Shown: piece after piece, positions 47,134 to 56,745 of the stretch
Layout: each line of letters begins with the position of its first letter
Numbering within the stretch: position 1 is the stretch's first letter
Source of the DNA: Hoeflea sp.
GTDB lineage: Bacteria; Pseudomonadota; Alphaproteobacteria; Rhizobiales; Rhizobiaceae
Direction of reading: 5' to 3'
Assembly (NCBI RefSeq): GCF_014359905.1
Contig: NZ_JACIYP010000011.1
Location: forward strand, 1 to 64,000
DNA length: 64,000 nucleotides
Notes under the pieces: generated by a model
What the model was told of the DNA's origin: nothing
What the model saw: the letters and a program-made list of their open reading frames with translations, nothing else
Databases searched by the model: none
Translations under genes and position numbers: made by a program

Positions 47134-48441
47134 TCAGCCGCGTCCGTGCAGTAAATCATCAAGCGCAAAGGCCATCACCTTCGCTGAATCGATCATGTCT
47201 TCAATCCCGACATATTCATCCGGCTGGTGAGCCAGATCGAGAATGCCGGGTCCATAGGCGATACAGTCTTTCAAGCGGCCAATCCGGTCAATATGTTTCT
47301 GGTCATAGGTTCCGGGCGAGACGACATGGACCGGCTCGCAGGCGAGCGCCGCGCGGATCCCGCGCTCGACCGCCTTGACCACCGGTGCATCGGCCGAAGT
47401 CATGGTCGGGCTGACCTGCCACAGTTCCTCGAAATCATAGCGGAAGCCGGGCCGGTCCGCCTTCACCCGCTCCAGCAGCGCCACGATTTCCTCGCGCACC
47501 TCGTCGGCCTGCTCCTCGATGAGGTAACGCCGGTCTATCACCATGCGGGCTTCGTCGGGCACGCAGGCCGAGGGATAGCCGGTGAACCCGGCTCCCGGTT
47601 CGGCCTGGCCGCCATGCAGCGAATTGATGTTCATGGTCGATTGGCGCGCGCCGTCGGGAACGACCGGCATCGCGGTGCGCCTTGCCGCCAGCGTCGGAAA
47701 CAGCGAGGTCTCCATCTCGGAAATCACCGCGCCCATGTGCCTGACCGCGCAATCCCCCAGGAACGGCATCGAGCCATGGGCGATGCGTCCATGGGTGCGG
47801 ATCTGCGCCCACATGACGCCACGATGGCCGAGGCAGATGCGGTCCTTGTTGAGCGGCTCGGGAATGATGACATGCTGCACGCGCTCGGGCGAGAAATAGC
47901 CCTGCTCGGCAAGCCAGGCGACGCCGCCATAGCCGCCGGTTTCCTCGTCCGCGGTGCCGGAAATCTCGATCGCGCCGGGATAATCCGGCCAGAGCGCTGC
48001 AAAGGCTTCGGCAGCGATGATCGAGGCGGCCAGCCCGCCCTTCATGTCGCAGGCGCCGCGGCCGTAGATCCTGCCGTCGGAGACGGTTCCGCCAAACGGA
48101 TCGAAGCTCCAGCCGGCGCCGGTCTCGACGACATCGACATGGGAATTGAAATGGACGCAGGGACCCGGACGTCCGCCCTCGCGGCGGGCGATCACATTCC
48201 AGCGCGGATGGCGCTCGCTGTCGCCCGGCGTGCCCACGGCGCGCAACAACTTGACGTCAAAGCCGGATTTTTTCAGGCGGCTGCCGAGATACTCGCAGAT
48301 GTCGCGGTAGAACTCGCCGGGCGGGTTGAGCGTCGGGATGCGGATCAGGTCCTGGGTCAGCACGACCAGGTCATCGCGCCGGGCGGAGATTTCCCGGGAA
48401 AGATCTTGCTGTCTGTCCTGCGTAGGCTCGGCTTGCGCCAT
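47134..48441 (-). CDS. M20 family deacylase (ArgE/DapE type)
   Basis: 435 aa. The metal-binding path is clear: the His of VHFNSHVDVVE, the bridging Asp of GRGACDMKGG, the catalytic Glu pair of GTADEETGG, and a His near the C-terminus (YDQKHIDR). No signal peptide. It probably hydrolyses an N-acyl or peptide bond of a compound brought in by the transporter encoded downstream. It is the first gene of the operon, with the binding-protein gene 36 bases beyond its stop. Confidence 0.9.
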   Translation of the reverse strand: MAQAEPTQDRQQDLSREISARRDDLVVLTQDLIRIPTLNPPGEFYRDICEYLGSRLKKSGFDVKLLRAVGTPGDSERHPRWNVIARREGGRPGPCVHFNSHVDVVETGAGWSFDPFGGTVSDGRIYGRGACDMKGGLAASIIAAEAFAALWPDYPGAIEISGTADEETGGYGGVAWLAEQGYFSPERVQHVIIPEPLNKDRICLGHRGVMWAQIRTHGRIAHGSMPFLGDCAVRHMGAVISEMETSLFPTLAARRTAMPVVPDGARQSTMNINSLHGGQAEPGAGFTGYPSACVPDEARMVIDRRYLIEEQADEVREEIVALLERVKADRPGFRYDFEELWQVSPTMTSADAPVVKAVERGIRAALACEPVHVVSPGTYDQKHIDRIGRLKDCIAYGPGILDLAHQPDEYVGIEDMIDSAKVMAFALDDLLHGRG

Positions 48442-48504
48442 GTGATGTCTCCGTGCTGTCGCGCCACAATAACGCGGCAGCAGGATCTGGCAAGCCGGTC
48501 GGGA

Positions 48505-48876
48505 TCAGGAAACCACGTGAAAACAAACCTTTGCGACCCCAGCCCGGATCATGCCGAGATGGCTCGCAGCGGCCTTGGAAACATCGATGATGCGCCCCTT
48601 GGTGAAAGGGCCGCGGTCGTTGATGCGCACCACGACGGACTTGCCATTGGCCGGATTGACGACATTGACCATGGTGCCGAAGCTGAGGCGCGGATGGGCG
48701 GCGGTCAGCTTCGAGGGGTCCATGCGCTCACCGGAGGCTGTTTTCGATGTGAGCGCATACCAGGAAGCGCGGCCGCAGGACGGATCCGCGGCGGCTGCCG
48801 GCGCGACGGCCGCAGCGGCCAGGACTGAGGCGAGAAACAGGGCGCCGGAGGGCAGGCGGGCTCGGTTGGATGTCAT
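48505..48876 (-). CDS. RlpA-like double-psi beta-barrel protein
   Basis: 123 aa from [14 protein letters not shown] signal peptide spans residues 1-28 or so (VAPAAAA). The rest is a single DPBB domain: [38 protein letters not shown] and [19 protein letters not shown], the signature of RlpA/septal lytic transglycosylase-like proteins. No SPOR domain follows, so it is the short form. It acts in the periplasm, possibly on peptidoglycan. The longer frame upstream lacks a ribosome-binding site. Confidence 0.88.
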   Translation of the reverse strand: MTSNRARLPSGALFLASVLAAAAVAPAAAADPSCGRASWYALTSKTASGERMDPSKLTAAHPRLSFGTMVNVVNPANGKSVVVRINDRGPFTKGRIIDVSKAAASHLGMIRAGVAKVCFHVVS

Positions 48877-48989
48877 GATGCGGTCCTTGCTGAACGAAAC
48901 CGCGTGGTGAACGGGAAAACGGGCAGGAAAGAGACGGCTCAAATCACTTGTTGTTGCCAAATGTTGCGGCGCGGAAAAATATCCCGCCG

Positions 48990-49865
48990 TCACGTTGCCT
49001 CGCGCAGCAGGCTTTCGAGACCCGACACATAATCGGGATAGTGGAACTGATAGCCCGCCGCCTTGATCCTGGCGTTGGCGACGCGCTTGTTCTCCCCGTA
49101 GAAGGAGCGGGCCATGGGGGAGAGATCCGCGGTTTCGAAATCGGTTTCCGGCGGCGGCGCGACGCCCGTGATCTTCGCGGCGAATTCGATGACATCCTGC
49201 GGCGGCGCCGGCATGTCGTCGGTCACATTGTAGATCCCGCCGAGACGGTTTCGCGCGAGTAGGGCGGTGGCGCCGCCGATGTCGGCGACATGGATGCGGT
49301 TGAACACCTGGCCGGGCTTGATCAGCCGGCGCGCCCTGCCCTGCTGCAGGGTGCGGATCGCATTGCGGCCGGGGCCGTAGATGCCCGACAGCCGCAGAAT
49401 GGCGAGCGGCACGCCCGCCTGCCCGGCCAATGCGGCCCAGCCTTGCTCGGCCGCGAGCCGCGCCACCGACCGCTCCGACACCGGACGGCAGACCGTGTCT
49501 TCATCGACCCATTCGCCGCCGTGATCGCCATAGACGCCGACCGTGGAGAGATAGCCGCCCCATTCGAGCTTCGGCATCACGGCGCGGAGCCCGTCGGCGA
49601 ATGCCTCCAGGATCGGGTCGCCGCCCGAATCGGGGGCGATCGACATCACCAGATGGGTGGTCCTGGAGAGAGCCTCGCGCAACTCCGGCGACGGGTCGCC
49701 GCCGTCGTAGACGAATGGCTGCAAACCCGCAGCGCGCAGCTCGCCGAACCGGGCCTGGCCGCGCGTCGTGCCGCCTGCGAAGGCGCATTCGCCGCCAAGC
49801 GCGCGGGCGATGGCGAGGCCGGAAAAGCCTGCGCCGAAAATCATCATGTTCATCTGACTGTCCAT
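48990..49865 (-). CDS. NAD(P)-dependent epimerase/dehydratase-like protein (YeeZ type)
   Basis: 291 aa from [13 protein letters not shown]; the ATG at 49853 is an alternative start. The N-terminal Rossmann motif [16 protein letters not shown] is intact. The [16 protein letters not shown] segment carries the Ser-Tyr region of extended SDRs (with STVGVYG), and [12 protein letters not shown] is the next conserved block. No pathway is indicated by its neighbours. It lies downstream of queG on the same strand with a 37-base gap. Confidence 0.82.
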   Translation of the reverse strand: MDSQMNMMIFGAGFSGLAIARALGGECAFAGGTTRGQARFGELRAAGLQPFVYDGGDPSPELREALSRTTHLVMSIAPDSGGDPILEAFADGLRAVMPKLEWGGYLSTVGVYGDHGGEWVDEDTVCRPVSERSVARLAAEQGWAALAGQAGVPLAILRLSGIYGPGRNAIRTLQQGRARRLIKPGQVFNRIHVADIGGATALLARNRLGGIYNVTDDMPAPPQDVIEFAAKITGVAPPPETDFETADLSPMARSFYGENKRVANARIKAAGYQFHYPDYVSGLESLLREAT

Positions 49866-49902
49866 TCTCGCTTCAATCCGTCTTGCCTGACGTCCAACTG
49901 CA

Positions 49903-51063
49903 TCACCCGGCCGGGGACACAGCCATGCGCCATTCCGCGCGAACCTGATCGTCGGTCTCGTCGCGCGCGGCCAAGCCTTGCATATAGTCCGGTCCGGTGA
50001 GGTTCGACAGGGCCCAGACTGCTGCGCCACGCACCAAGGCCGAGGCATCCGACAGCAGCGCCTCGCACCCGGGCACCAGCGCGGGGTCCTGGCTGTTGCC
50101 GGCGGCAATCAGCACATTGCGCAAGAACCGGTCGCGGCCTATGCGCTTGACCGGGGAGCCCGAGAAGAATGCCCGGAACGCAGCGTCGTCGAGCTTCAGG
50201 AACTCAGCCAGCGGCGGAGACCGCAGGTCCTCGCGCGCAGTCAGTTTCGCCTCCCTGGCAACGACCGCATATTTGTTCCACGGGCAGGCAGCCAGGCAAT
50301 CGTCGCAGCCATAGATCCGGTTGCCCATGGCGCGTCGGAATTCGTGCGGTACGGGGCCCTTGTTCTCGATGGTCAGATAGGAAATGCAGCGCCGGGCATC
50401 GATCTGGTAGGGCGCGGGAAAGGCATTGGTCGGGCAGATATCGAGGCAGGCGCGGCAGGAGCCGCAATGATCGGTCTCGGCGGCATCCGGCGGAAGTTCG
50501 ATCGTTGTGAAGATCGAGCCCAGGAACAGCCAGGAGCCATGGCTGCGGCTCACAAGATTGGTGTGCTTGCCGATCCAGCCGAGGCCTGCTGATTGCGCCA
50601 ACGGCTTTTCCATCACGGGTGCTGTGTCGACGAACACCTTGACGTCGCCGCCGGCGCGGGCGGCGAACTTGCCGGCAAGCTCCTTGAGCCTGCCCTTGAT
50701 GATGTCGTGGTAATCGCGGTTCCGGGCGTAGACCGAGACCGTGGCATTGGACTTGCGCTCAAGATTGTCGAGCGGATTGCCGTCGGGCCCGTAATTCATC
50801 GCCAGCATGATCACCGAGCGGACCTCCGGCCACAAGGTCAGGGGATCGCTGCGGCGGTCGATGGTCTCGGCCAGCCAGGCCATCGAGCCATGGCGTTCAA
50901 GGGCGACAAATTGTTCAAGCCGCCGGCGCAGATCGGGCGACACGTCCGGCGTGGTGACTGCGAGGTCGGAGAAGCCGAGCGCCAGGGCCGCGGACTTCAG
51001 GAAATCCTTGAGGCGGCCGGCCCTGGCGTCGGACACCGCCGGATCAGGGCCGGACGCACTCAC
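49903..51063 (-). CDS. queG: Epoxyqueuosine reductase
   Basis: 386 aa, normal length. The cobalamin-binding domain includes FVDTAPVMEKPLAQSAGLGW, with its catalytic Asp. Two [4Fe-4S] clusters come from CGSCRACLDICPTNAFP and CDDCLAACPWNKYA. A C-terminal HEAT-like repeat follows (LLSDASALVRGAAVWAL). It reduces epoxyqueuosine to queuosine in tRNA, the last step of Q biosynthesis. It follows the GST gene by 3 bases on the same strand. Confidence 0.96.
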   Translation of the reverse strand: MSASGPDPAVSDARAGRLKDFLKSAALALGFSDLAVTTPDVSPDLRRRLEQFVALERHGSMAWLAETIDRRSDPLTLWPEVRSVIMLAMNYGPDGNPLDNLERKSNATVSVYARNRDYHDIIKGRLKELAGKFAARAGGDVKVFVDTAPVMEKPLAQSAGLGWIGKHTNLVSRSHGSWLFLGSIFTTIELPPDAAETDHCGSCRACLDICPTNAFPAPYQIDARRCISYLTIENKGPVPHEFRRAMGNRIYGCDDCLAACPWNKYAVVAREAKLTAREDLRSPPLAEFLKLDDAAFRAFFSGSPVKRIGRDRFLRNVLIAAGNSQDPALVPGCEALLSDASALVRGAAVWALSNLTGPDYMQGLAARDETDDQVRAEWRMAVSPAG

Positions 51064-51066
51064 GGT

Positions 51067-51762
51067 TCAAAAATCGAGATCGGCATAATGGGCGACCGGC
51101 GCCATGTTGCGGATCCGGTCGGCCAGAAGCGGCCTGAAGGACGGGCGGGACTTGACGCGCTGGTACCAGTCCTTCGCCTGGGGATAGTCGGTCCAGTCGA
51201 TCTCGCCTAGATAATCGAGCACCGACAGGGCGCTGGCGGCGGCAAGGTCGGCATAGCTCAGCCGGTCGCCGGCAAGCCATGTGCGCGATCCCGCGAGCCA
51301 GGAGAGATATTTCATGTGCTGGCGGATATTGGCCCGGCCGGTGCGCAGCATCTTCGGGTCGGGCGAGCCTGCGCCATTGCTGGTCGGCAGATGCAATTTG
51401 ATGACGCGCTCGCGAACCAGGGGGCGGACCACATCCTGCTCGAACTTGATCAGGAACCATTCCACCAGCCGGCGGATCTCGGCGCGCCGGAACGGATCCT
51501 CTGCGAGCAGGCGGCGGTCGCGCTTGAACACGCCAAGCGATTCGTCCAGCCATTCGGAAATGATGTGCGGCCCGCACAGCGCATGGCCGTTGTCGGTGAC
51601 AAGCACCGGCAAGGCGCCCGCCGGGTTGACCTTCAGAAACGCAGGGCGCTTGTCCCAAGGCAGCTCTTCTGCGAGCTCGGCGGCGAAATCCATCTCGTTG
51701 AAACATACCCGGACAAAGCGGGAGGCGGCCGAGATTGTGTGATGATAAAGAACTGGCATCAA
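51067..51762 (-). CDS. Glutathione S-transferase family protein
   Basis: 231 aa. The thioredoxin-like N-terminal domain begins MMPVLYHHTISAASRFVR, with Ser in the position of the glutathione-activating residue, and contains NPAGALPVLV (cis-Pro) followed by SEWLDESLG. The C-terminal all-helical domain includes LSYADLAAASALSVLDYLG, the capping-box region. The substrate is unknown. queG follows 3 bases after its stop. Confidence 0.9.
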   Translation of the reverse strand: MMPVLYHHTISAASRFVRVCFNEMDFAAELAEELPWDKRPAFLKVNPAGALPVLVTDNGHALCGPHIISEWLDESLGVFKRDRRLLAEDPFRRAEIRRLVEWFLIKFEQDVVRPLVRERVIKLHLPTSNGAGSPDPKMLRTGRANIRQHMKYLSWLAGSRTWLAGDRLSYADLAAASALSVLDYLGEIDWTDYPQAKDWYQRVKSRPSFRPLLADRIRNMAPVAHYADLDF

Positions 51763-51947
51763 GCTTTTAAGAGTGTTCGCGTTGGCGCGGTGGCGCGGGA
51801 CTGGTCAGTTTCCGGAAAATAGAGCTATAGGGATTGGCCCACTGCAAGACAAGCGAATCACTGAATTGATCCTGGCTGATGCTTGTGGCGAAACTGGGCA
51901 TAGGCGCCGCAATCGGCGGACATCGATCGGGACGGGATGCTTCCAGC

Positions 51948-52751
51948 ATGAATGAAACCACACTTGTCGGGGCCCTGCTTGGCCTCATCGAAGGCCTGAC
52001 CGAGTTCATTCCGGTCTCCTCGACAGCCCATCTCCTGCTCGCCGGCCATTTCCTCGGGTTCCGATCCCCGGGCAACAGTTTCGAGGTGCTGATCCAGTTG
52101 GGCGCGATTCTCGCGATCCTGTCGGTCTATTTCGCCCGGCTCTGGAAGCTCGCCATGGACCTTCCCTCAAGCGCCCGGGCCCGGCGGTTTGTGGCCGCCA
52201 TCCTGCTGGCCTTCCTGCCCGCGGCCGTGATCGGCGCGCTGGCGCACGGGTTCATCAAGTCGGTGCTGTTTGAATCGACCGCGATGATCTGCTGGGTGCT
52301 GATCGGCGGCGGCATCATTCTTCTCGTGATCGACCGGATGAAACTGACGCCGAAACACACCAACGTGATGGATTATCCGCTGTCTCTGGCCTTCAAGATC
52401 GGGCTCTGCCAGTGCCTGGCGATGATCCCCGGCACGTCGCGCTCGGGCGCCACCATCGCCGGGGCGCTGCTGATGGGCGCCGACAAGCGCTCAGCCGCGG
52501 AGTTTTCGTTCTTCCTCGCCATGCCGACCATGGCGGGCGCCTTCGCGCTCGATCTTTATAAGAACTATGACAAGCTCGCCTATGACGACGTCGTCACCAT
52601 TGCTGTGGGCTTCATCATGGCGTTTTTCGCCGGGGTGATCGTGGTGCGCAGCCTGCTCGACTTCGTCTCCAGGCACGGGTTTGCGCCGTTTGCCTGGTGG
52701 CGCATCGCCGTCGGGACGGCCGGGCTCATCGGCCTGTGGCTGGTGGGGTAG
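51948..52751 (+). CDS. uppP: Undecaprenyl-diphosphatase
   Basis: 267 aa from [11 protein letters not shown], the expected length; the frame is open 23 codons further upstream. About eight membrane helices are predicted. The two family motifs are [19 protein letters not shown], with the catalytic Glu and Ser, and [16 protein letters not shown] with the phosphate-binding Arg. It recycles undecaprenyl diphosphate for peptidoglycan synthesis and can confer bacitracin resistance. It is divergent from the GST gene across a 185-base intergenic region with no clear signals. Confidence 0.96.
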   Translation: MNETTLVGALLGLIEGLTEFIPVSSTAHLLLAGHFLGFRSPGNSFEVLIQLGAILAILSVYFARLWKLAMDLPSSARARRFVAAILLAFLPAAVIGALAHGFIKSVLFESTAMICWVLIGGGIILLVIDRMKLTPKHTNVMDYPLSLAFKIGLCQCLAMIPGTSRSGATIAGALLMGADKRSAAEFSFFLAMPTMAGAFALDLYKNYDKLAYDDVVTIAVGFIMAFFAGVIVVRSLLDFVSRHGFAPFAWWRIAVGTAGLIGLWLVG

Positions 52752-52761
52752 ACCTGAAACG

Positions 52762-52914
52762 CTATTCGGACATTGCCTGGATGGCGCAGGGATCGACGCC
52801 ATAGGCCGGAGAGCAGCCCTTGGATGAATGGGCAACGCTGCCTGGCGCGAAGGCGGATGCCGCCAGGATCACCACAATTGCAAAAGCGAATGCGGATCCG
52901 ATTGTCTTGCCCAT
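52762..52914 (-). CDS. Small secreted protein of unknown function
   Basis: 50 aa from MGKTIGSAFAF, preceded by a CAGGA site. Residues 5-28 form a signal peptide (AFAFAIVVILAASAFAPGSVA) of which 20 or fewer residues are hydrophobic core; the mature part is only about 22 residues, HSSKGCSPAYGVDPCAIQ, with two cysteines that could form a disulfide. I do not recognise the family. It is convergent with uppP, stops 10 bases apart. Confidence 0.55.
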   Translation of the reverse strand: MGKTIGSAFAFAIVVILAASAFAPGSVAHSSKGCSPAYGVDPCAIQAMSE

Positions 52915-53013
52915 GAATTCCTGTCCCGACCTGTTATCAACTAAGCGCTTCAATTGACCTTTGTCAGAAATGCGCCGCAGTAGGATTTGTTCCGCGCATG
53001 CAGTGAATGCGCC

Positions 53014-53133
53014 GGCCCCTGATGCTGTGTGTCATGCAAGCCACCGCGAAGGCCCGTGCGGGCCCCGCGAGAAGCAGGGGCGATGTACGCGGCTCTGCCT
53101 GTTGGTTCAAGTCCGATTCCCCCATGCTCTCCA
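53014..53133 (+). other. Structured intergenic sequence ending in a tRNA T-arm-like motif
   Basis: Nested complementarity is visible: CCCCTGATGCT (53016-53026) with AGCAGGGG (53073-53080, two-base bulge), then CGCG with CGCG, then a perfect GGCCCG-TG-CGGGCC hairpin at 53051-53064. After this, GGTTCAAGTCC at 53104-53114 has the form of a tRNA T-arm, followed by TTCCCCCATGCTCTCCA. No matching acceptor 5' strand, D-arm or anticodon arm was found, so it is not a normal tRNA. It may be a structured RNA or a tRNA- or tmRNA-end remnant. Confidence 0.35.
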
Positions 53134-53160
53134 CTAAAACCCGGGAAACTTAAATCATTG

Positions 53161-53925
53161 CTAAGCATGCGCCATTCCTGCAACACCGCGGCGGACCAGA
53201 TCCAGTGCCAGAACGGTGAGGCAGATCTTGAAGATCAGCCGAAAGCGGTTTTCGGGCATCCTGCGCAGGATACGCGCACCGGCCCAGGTTCCCGCCAGTC
53301 CGGTGACCACCATCGCGGCAATCAACGGCAGCCACGGCGCAAAGGCGAAACCGGCGAGCGCGAAGGCCAGGGTCTTGACCAGATGCTGCAGGCTCATCAC
53401 CGCGGCGGTGGTGGCCTGGAACCGCAACCGTTCGGGAAAGGTCTTGGACAGGACCACCGCGTTGAACGGGCCGGTGGCGCCGAAGATCATGGTCAGGAAG
53501 GTGGTGATGGCTCCGGTGAGCGCAAAGCCGGCAAGCCCGATTGCGGCAAGCCTGGGAAACCGCATCCAGGTGATGAGCAGGATGAACCCGCCAAGCGCCG
53601 CCTTGAGCACCGGTTCCGGGAGCGCGCCGACCGCGATGCCGCCGCCCCAGGCCCCGGGAATGGCGCCGATGAGAAAGGCCGCAAGACAGGCCCAGGCGAC
53701 ATGATTGCGCAATATGGCCGCCCGGCCGACGTTCGAGCCAAGCTGGACCACGCCATGGACCGGAATGATGGCCGCCACCGGGACAAGATAGCCCATCAGG
53801 GCCAGTAGGGCGACGCCGCCGCCGATGCCGACGGAAACCGTCAGCGCCGAGGTGAAGAAACTGACGACGATCAGAAGCAGCGCGGCCCAGGTTTCAACCC
53901 CGGGTGGGACTAGGACAGCAATCAA
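53161..53925 (-). CDS. TSUP (TauE/SafE, DUF81) family membrane transporter
   Basis: 254 aa with seven to eight predicted membrane helices. The N-terminal half carries FTSALTVSVGIGGGVALLALMGYLVP and the second half GFALTGAITTFLTMIFGATGPF, the internal repeat of the TauE/SafE family; the first segment is longer than 20 only because it is quoted with its neighbours. Members export sulfite, sulfoacetate or other organic anions. It is on the minus strand after the NDUFA9-like gene with a 17-base gap. Its substrate is not known; a link with the sulfite dehydrogenase 29 kb away is only a possibility. Confidence 0.85.
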   Translation of the reverse strand: MIAVLVPPGVETWAALLLIVVSFFTSALTVSVGIGGGVALLALMGYLVPVAAIIPVHGVVQLGSNVGRAAILRNHVAWACLAAFLIGAIPGAWGGGIAVGALPEPVLKAALGGFILLITWMRFPRLAAIGLAGFALTGAITTFLTMIFGATGPFNAVVLSKTFPERLRFQATTAAVMSLQHLVKTLAFALAGFAFAPWLPLIAAMVVTGLAGTWAGARILRRMPENRFRLIFKICLTVLALDLVRRGVAGMAHA

Positions 53926-53942
53926 CCCGGCAAGACCGGCGC

Positions 53943-54923
53943 TCAGGCTTCGCTTCCCGTGCCGCTGTACTGGCCGTGCGCACGGTAGCGGGTGAGATAG
54001 CTCGGCAGGATCGCCTCCACCGTGGTGGGTGCAATGCCCATGCCCTCGAGCGTCCGGCGCTGGCTTGCGGCTTCAGCGGACACGACATTGTCGGTCTTGA
54101 GCAGCACAACCTGATCACCGGTCAAGGGCGGGTCAATGAAGGGAATGAAGCTGGAGATCTTGCCCATCAGCGACGCCACGCTCCATGGCAGCGGAACCAG
54201 CGCGCGCTTGCGCTGGGTGATCCTGAGGATCTCCTCGAGAACCTCCTTGAAGCTCATCACGCGGGGGCCGCCCAGTTCATAGATCACGCCGCCTGAGACC
54301 TTGCCGTCGACGCTTCGGGCGACGGCTTCAGCCACATCGCCGACATAGACCGGCTGGAACTTTGTCGCGCCGCCGCCGATCAGCGGCAAGGCCGGGGCAA
54401 ACCGCGCCATCTCGGCAAATTTGTTGAAGAACTCGTCTTCCGGTCCGAAGACAATCGACGGGCGCAGGATCACCGCGCCGGGAAGGATCTTGAGGATCGA
54501 GGCTTCGGCGCGGCCCTTGGAGCGCGCATAGACAGAAGCCGACTCGGTGTTGGCTCCGATGGCCGAGATATGCGTGAGCCCGGCACCCGCCGCGCGGGCG
54601 GCCTCGGCCACGGCGCGCGCGCCGAACTCCTGCACCGAATCGAAGGTGTTGCGTCCCGATTCAAACAGGATGCCGACGCAGTTGACGACATGATCGGCGC
54701 CCTGGACCGCCCGGTCGACGGATTCGCGGTTGCGCAGATTGGCCTGGACCGCAACGATCTGGCCGACACCGCCCAATGGCTGAAGATGGCCTGCGAGATC
54801 GGGCCGGCGCACCGCCACCCGGATGGAGTAGCCGCGGCGGGCGAGCGCCCGCACGACATGGCGGCCAACGAAGCCGGACCCGCCGAATACCGTCACGAGC
54901 TTGGGTTGGTTGAGCGTTGTCAT
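53943..54923 (-). CDS. Complex I NDUFA9-like NAD(P)-binding protein
   Basis: 326 aa from MTTLNQPKLVTVFGG, with a GGGAG site. The Rossmann motif TVFGGSGFVGRHVVRAL lies at residues 10-26. Further blocks VNCVGILFESGRNTF, LRPSIVFGPEDEFFNKFA and QPVYVGDVAEAV are those of the NDUFA9/39-kDa accessory subunit family of respiratory complex I, an atypical SDR without the usual catalytic Tyr-Lys pair. In alphaproteobacteria this protein is thought to help complex I assembly or stability. Confidence 0.9.
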   Translation of the reverse strand: MTTLNQPKLVTVFGGSGFVGRHVVRALARRGYSIRVAVRRPDLAGHLQPLGGVGQIVAVQANLRNRESVDRAVQGADHVVNCVGILFESGRNTFDSVQEFGARAVAEAARAAGAGLTHISAIGANTESASVYARSKGRAEASILKILPGAVILRPSIVFGPEDEFFNKFAEMARFAPALPLIGGGATKFQPVYVGDVAEAVARSVDGKVSGGVIYELGGPRVMSFKEVLEEILRITQRKRALVPLPWSVASLMGKISSFIPFIDPPLTGDQVVLLKTDNVVSAEAASQRRTLEGMGIAPTTVEAILPSYLTRYRAHGQYSGTGSEA

Positions 54924-55058
54924 CGGGGCACTCCCTCGCAGGGTCAATGGGGGGATGCTCCGCGCGGAGCAACCGGATTGGGTCAGATCCAAGCTCTTAG
55001 TCAAAAACAGCCGCAAGGTGAAGGGCCATGGCCTGCGCCATATGGACCAATTTGCGGC

Positions 55059-55352
55059 TCAGCCCTCATGGCCTTTGACAATGAGCAGTTCACCGTCGGA
55101 AAACTGCTGGCGGATCGCCCTGGCCTTTTGATAGGTCGCGGACTGATAGCACGCGAGCGCCGCCTCGTAGCTCGGGAACTCGATGACGACATTGCGGGTC
55201 CGCGACTGGCCCTCGACCGGATCGAACTCTCCGCCGCGCACCAGGAAGGTTGCGCCAAATTCCTTGTAGGCCGGCGTCGCGGTCTCGACATAGGCCTTGT
55301 AGGCCTCCGGGTCATGCACATCGATGCGCCCGATCCAGTATCCCTTTGCCAT
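55059..55352 (-). CDS. DUF1330 domain-containing protein
   Basis: 97 aa. It begins MAKGYWIGRIDVHDPEAYK and contains FLVRGGEFDPVEG and FPSYEAALACYQS, the blocks of the DUF1330 ferredoxin-like (dimeric alpha/beta barrel) fold. Function is unknown. It follows pyrF by 11 bases on the same strand, so it is probably co-transcribed with it. Confidence 0.9.
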   Translation of the reverse strand: MAKGYWIGRIDVHDPEAYKAYVETATPAYKEFGATFLVRGGEFDPVEGQSRTRNVVIEFPSYEAALACYQSATYQKARAIRQQFSDGELLIVKGHEG

Positions 55353-55363
55353 GATATGCTCCT

Positions 55364-56092
55364 TCAGAGGCGTTCCATTTCGAGCCGGATGGCGCGCGCG
55401 GCGGCGGCGGGATCGGCGGCGGAAGAAATCGGACGGCCGACGACGAGATGCGACGCGCCGGCGGCAAGCGCCTCAGCGGGCGTCATCACCCGTTTCTGGT
55501 CGCCGTGATCGGCGCCGGCGGGCCGGATCCCCGGCGTGACGATCGCCATGCCGGGGCCTATGATGGCGCGTACCGCGCTCGCCTCACCGGCGGCGCAGAC
55601 AATGCCGCCCATTCCCGCGTCGCGGGCTTGTGCTGCACGGCGCTTGACCAGTTGCTCGGGCGTCATGGCATAGCCGGCTTCGGTGAGATCGTCCGCATCC
55701 ATCGAGGTCAGCACGGTGACGCCCAAAAGGCACAGGCCGCTGCCTTGGGCGGCATCGACAGCCGCGCGCATGGCCTTGGGATAGGCATGCAGGGTGAGCA
55801 TGTCGACGCCCATGCGCACGACATTCTCGACGCCCCTGGCGACCGTGTTGTCGATGTCGAGAAGCTTCATGTCGAGGAAGACCTTGCGGCCTGAGGCCTT
55901 GAGGTCGCGGGCAAGGTGCAGGCCACCGGCAAAGGCGAGCTGGTAGCCGATCTTGAAAAACACCGCCTCATCGCCGATCCGCGCCACCAGGGCTTCGGCT
56001 TCGGCAACCGTCGGGACATCGAGAGCCACGATCAGCCGCGGATCGGCAGCATCGGTGGCCGGCACACTCAGATCAAGCGCTGCATTGGGCAT
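55364..56092 (-). CDS. pyrF: Orotidine 5'-phosphate decarboxylase
   Basis: 242 aa from the ATG at 56092, which lies 7 bases after a strong GGAGGG site; the ATG at 56098 is too close to that site, and 56125 and 56188 are less likely. It decarboxylates OMP to UMP. The catalytic Lys-Asp array is in [13 protein letters not shown] (about residues 68-80), the N-terminal LIVALDVPT starts the barrel, and [17 protein letters not shown] is the phosphate loop. It stands between the FMN reductase and DUF1330 genes. Confidence 0.95.
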   Translation of the reverse strand: MPNAALDLSVPATDAADPRLIVALDVPTVAEAEALVARIGDEAVFFKIGYQLAFAGGLHLARDLKASGRKVFLDMKLLDIDNTVARGVENVVRMGVDMLTLHAYPKAMRAAVDAAQGSGLCLLGVTVLTSMDADDLTEAGYAMTPEQLVKRRAAQARDAGMGGIVCAAGEASAVRAIIGPGMAIVTPGIRPAGADHGDQKRVMTPAEALAAGASHLVVGRPISSAADPAAAARAIRLEMERL

Positions 56093-56163
56093 CAGCATTC
56101 CCTCCGTGTTCTCCGCTCCTCGCATGAAGACAGCGGGATCGCAAGATGTTTGAGGCCCGCCAA

Positions 56164-56745
56164 TCAACGGCTGTTCATCATGGAGCAATGAGTGAGCAGG
56201 GACTTGCAGGCGGCGGACAGCATCGCCCGGGTGCGCTCGTCCTTGAGGCGTCCGTCCTCGTCAAAGGCATCGGCGGCGCCGCCAACCGAGCATTGCTCGC
56301 TGATCACCTGGGTTCCGACATTCATCAGCACCGAGCGGACATGGTAAAGTCCGCGAATTCCTGAAAATTTTCCGTCGGAGGCCGATCCCAACGCGACATA
56401 GCGGCCCCTCCAGGGCTTGAACGGCCGGTCGCCGTCGCCGGAAATCAGGCTGACCCAGTCGATCATGTTCTTGAGCAGCGGCGGGATCGACGAATTGTAT
56501 TCGGGACATGAGAGAAACACGCCGTCATGGGCTGCAATCAGCCGTCCCAGCTTCATGGCATTGTCGGGGATGCCGGAGCGGGCCTTCAGATCCTCGTCGA
56601 CGATCGGCAGCGGATAGTCGATCAGCGAGATGCGGGTGACATCGGCGCCCTGGCTCGCCAGTTCGACGGAAGCCGCGGCAGCAAGCGACGCGTTGAACGA
56701 ACCGCTGCGGTTGGAGCCGGGGAGAACGAGGATTTTCGGGATCAT
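56164..56745 (-). CDS. NADPH-dependent FMN reductase family protein
   Basis: 193 aa, flavodoxin-like fold. The FMN phosphate loop is [15 protein letters not shown] at residues 8-22, and the second flavin motif is [19 protein letters not shown] (about 79-97). Relatives are chromate, azo or quinone reductases and FMN reductases. Its specific substrate is unknown. It is upstream of pyrF on the minus strand with a 71-base gap. Confidence 0.9.
   Translation of the reverse strand: MIPKILVLPGSNRSGSFNASLAAAASVELASQGADVTRISLIDYPLPIVDEDLKARSGIPDNAMKLGRLIAAHDGVFLSCPEYNSSIPPLLKNMIDWVSLISGDGDRPFKPWRGRYVALGSASDGKFSGIRGLYHVRSVLMNVGTQVISEQCSVGGAADAFDEDGRLKDERTRAMLSAACKSLLTHCSMMNSR

Noticed and set aside
53014-53133. 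A tRNA gene or the acceptor piece of a split tmRNA
   Set aside because: No acceptor-stem partner, D-arm or anticodon arm for a tRNA, and no space or tag-coding sequence downstream for a permuted tmRNA. Kept only as a structured stretch.
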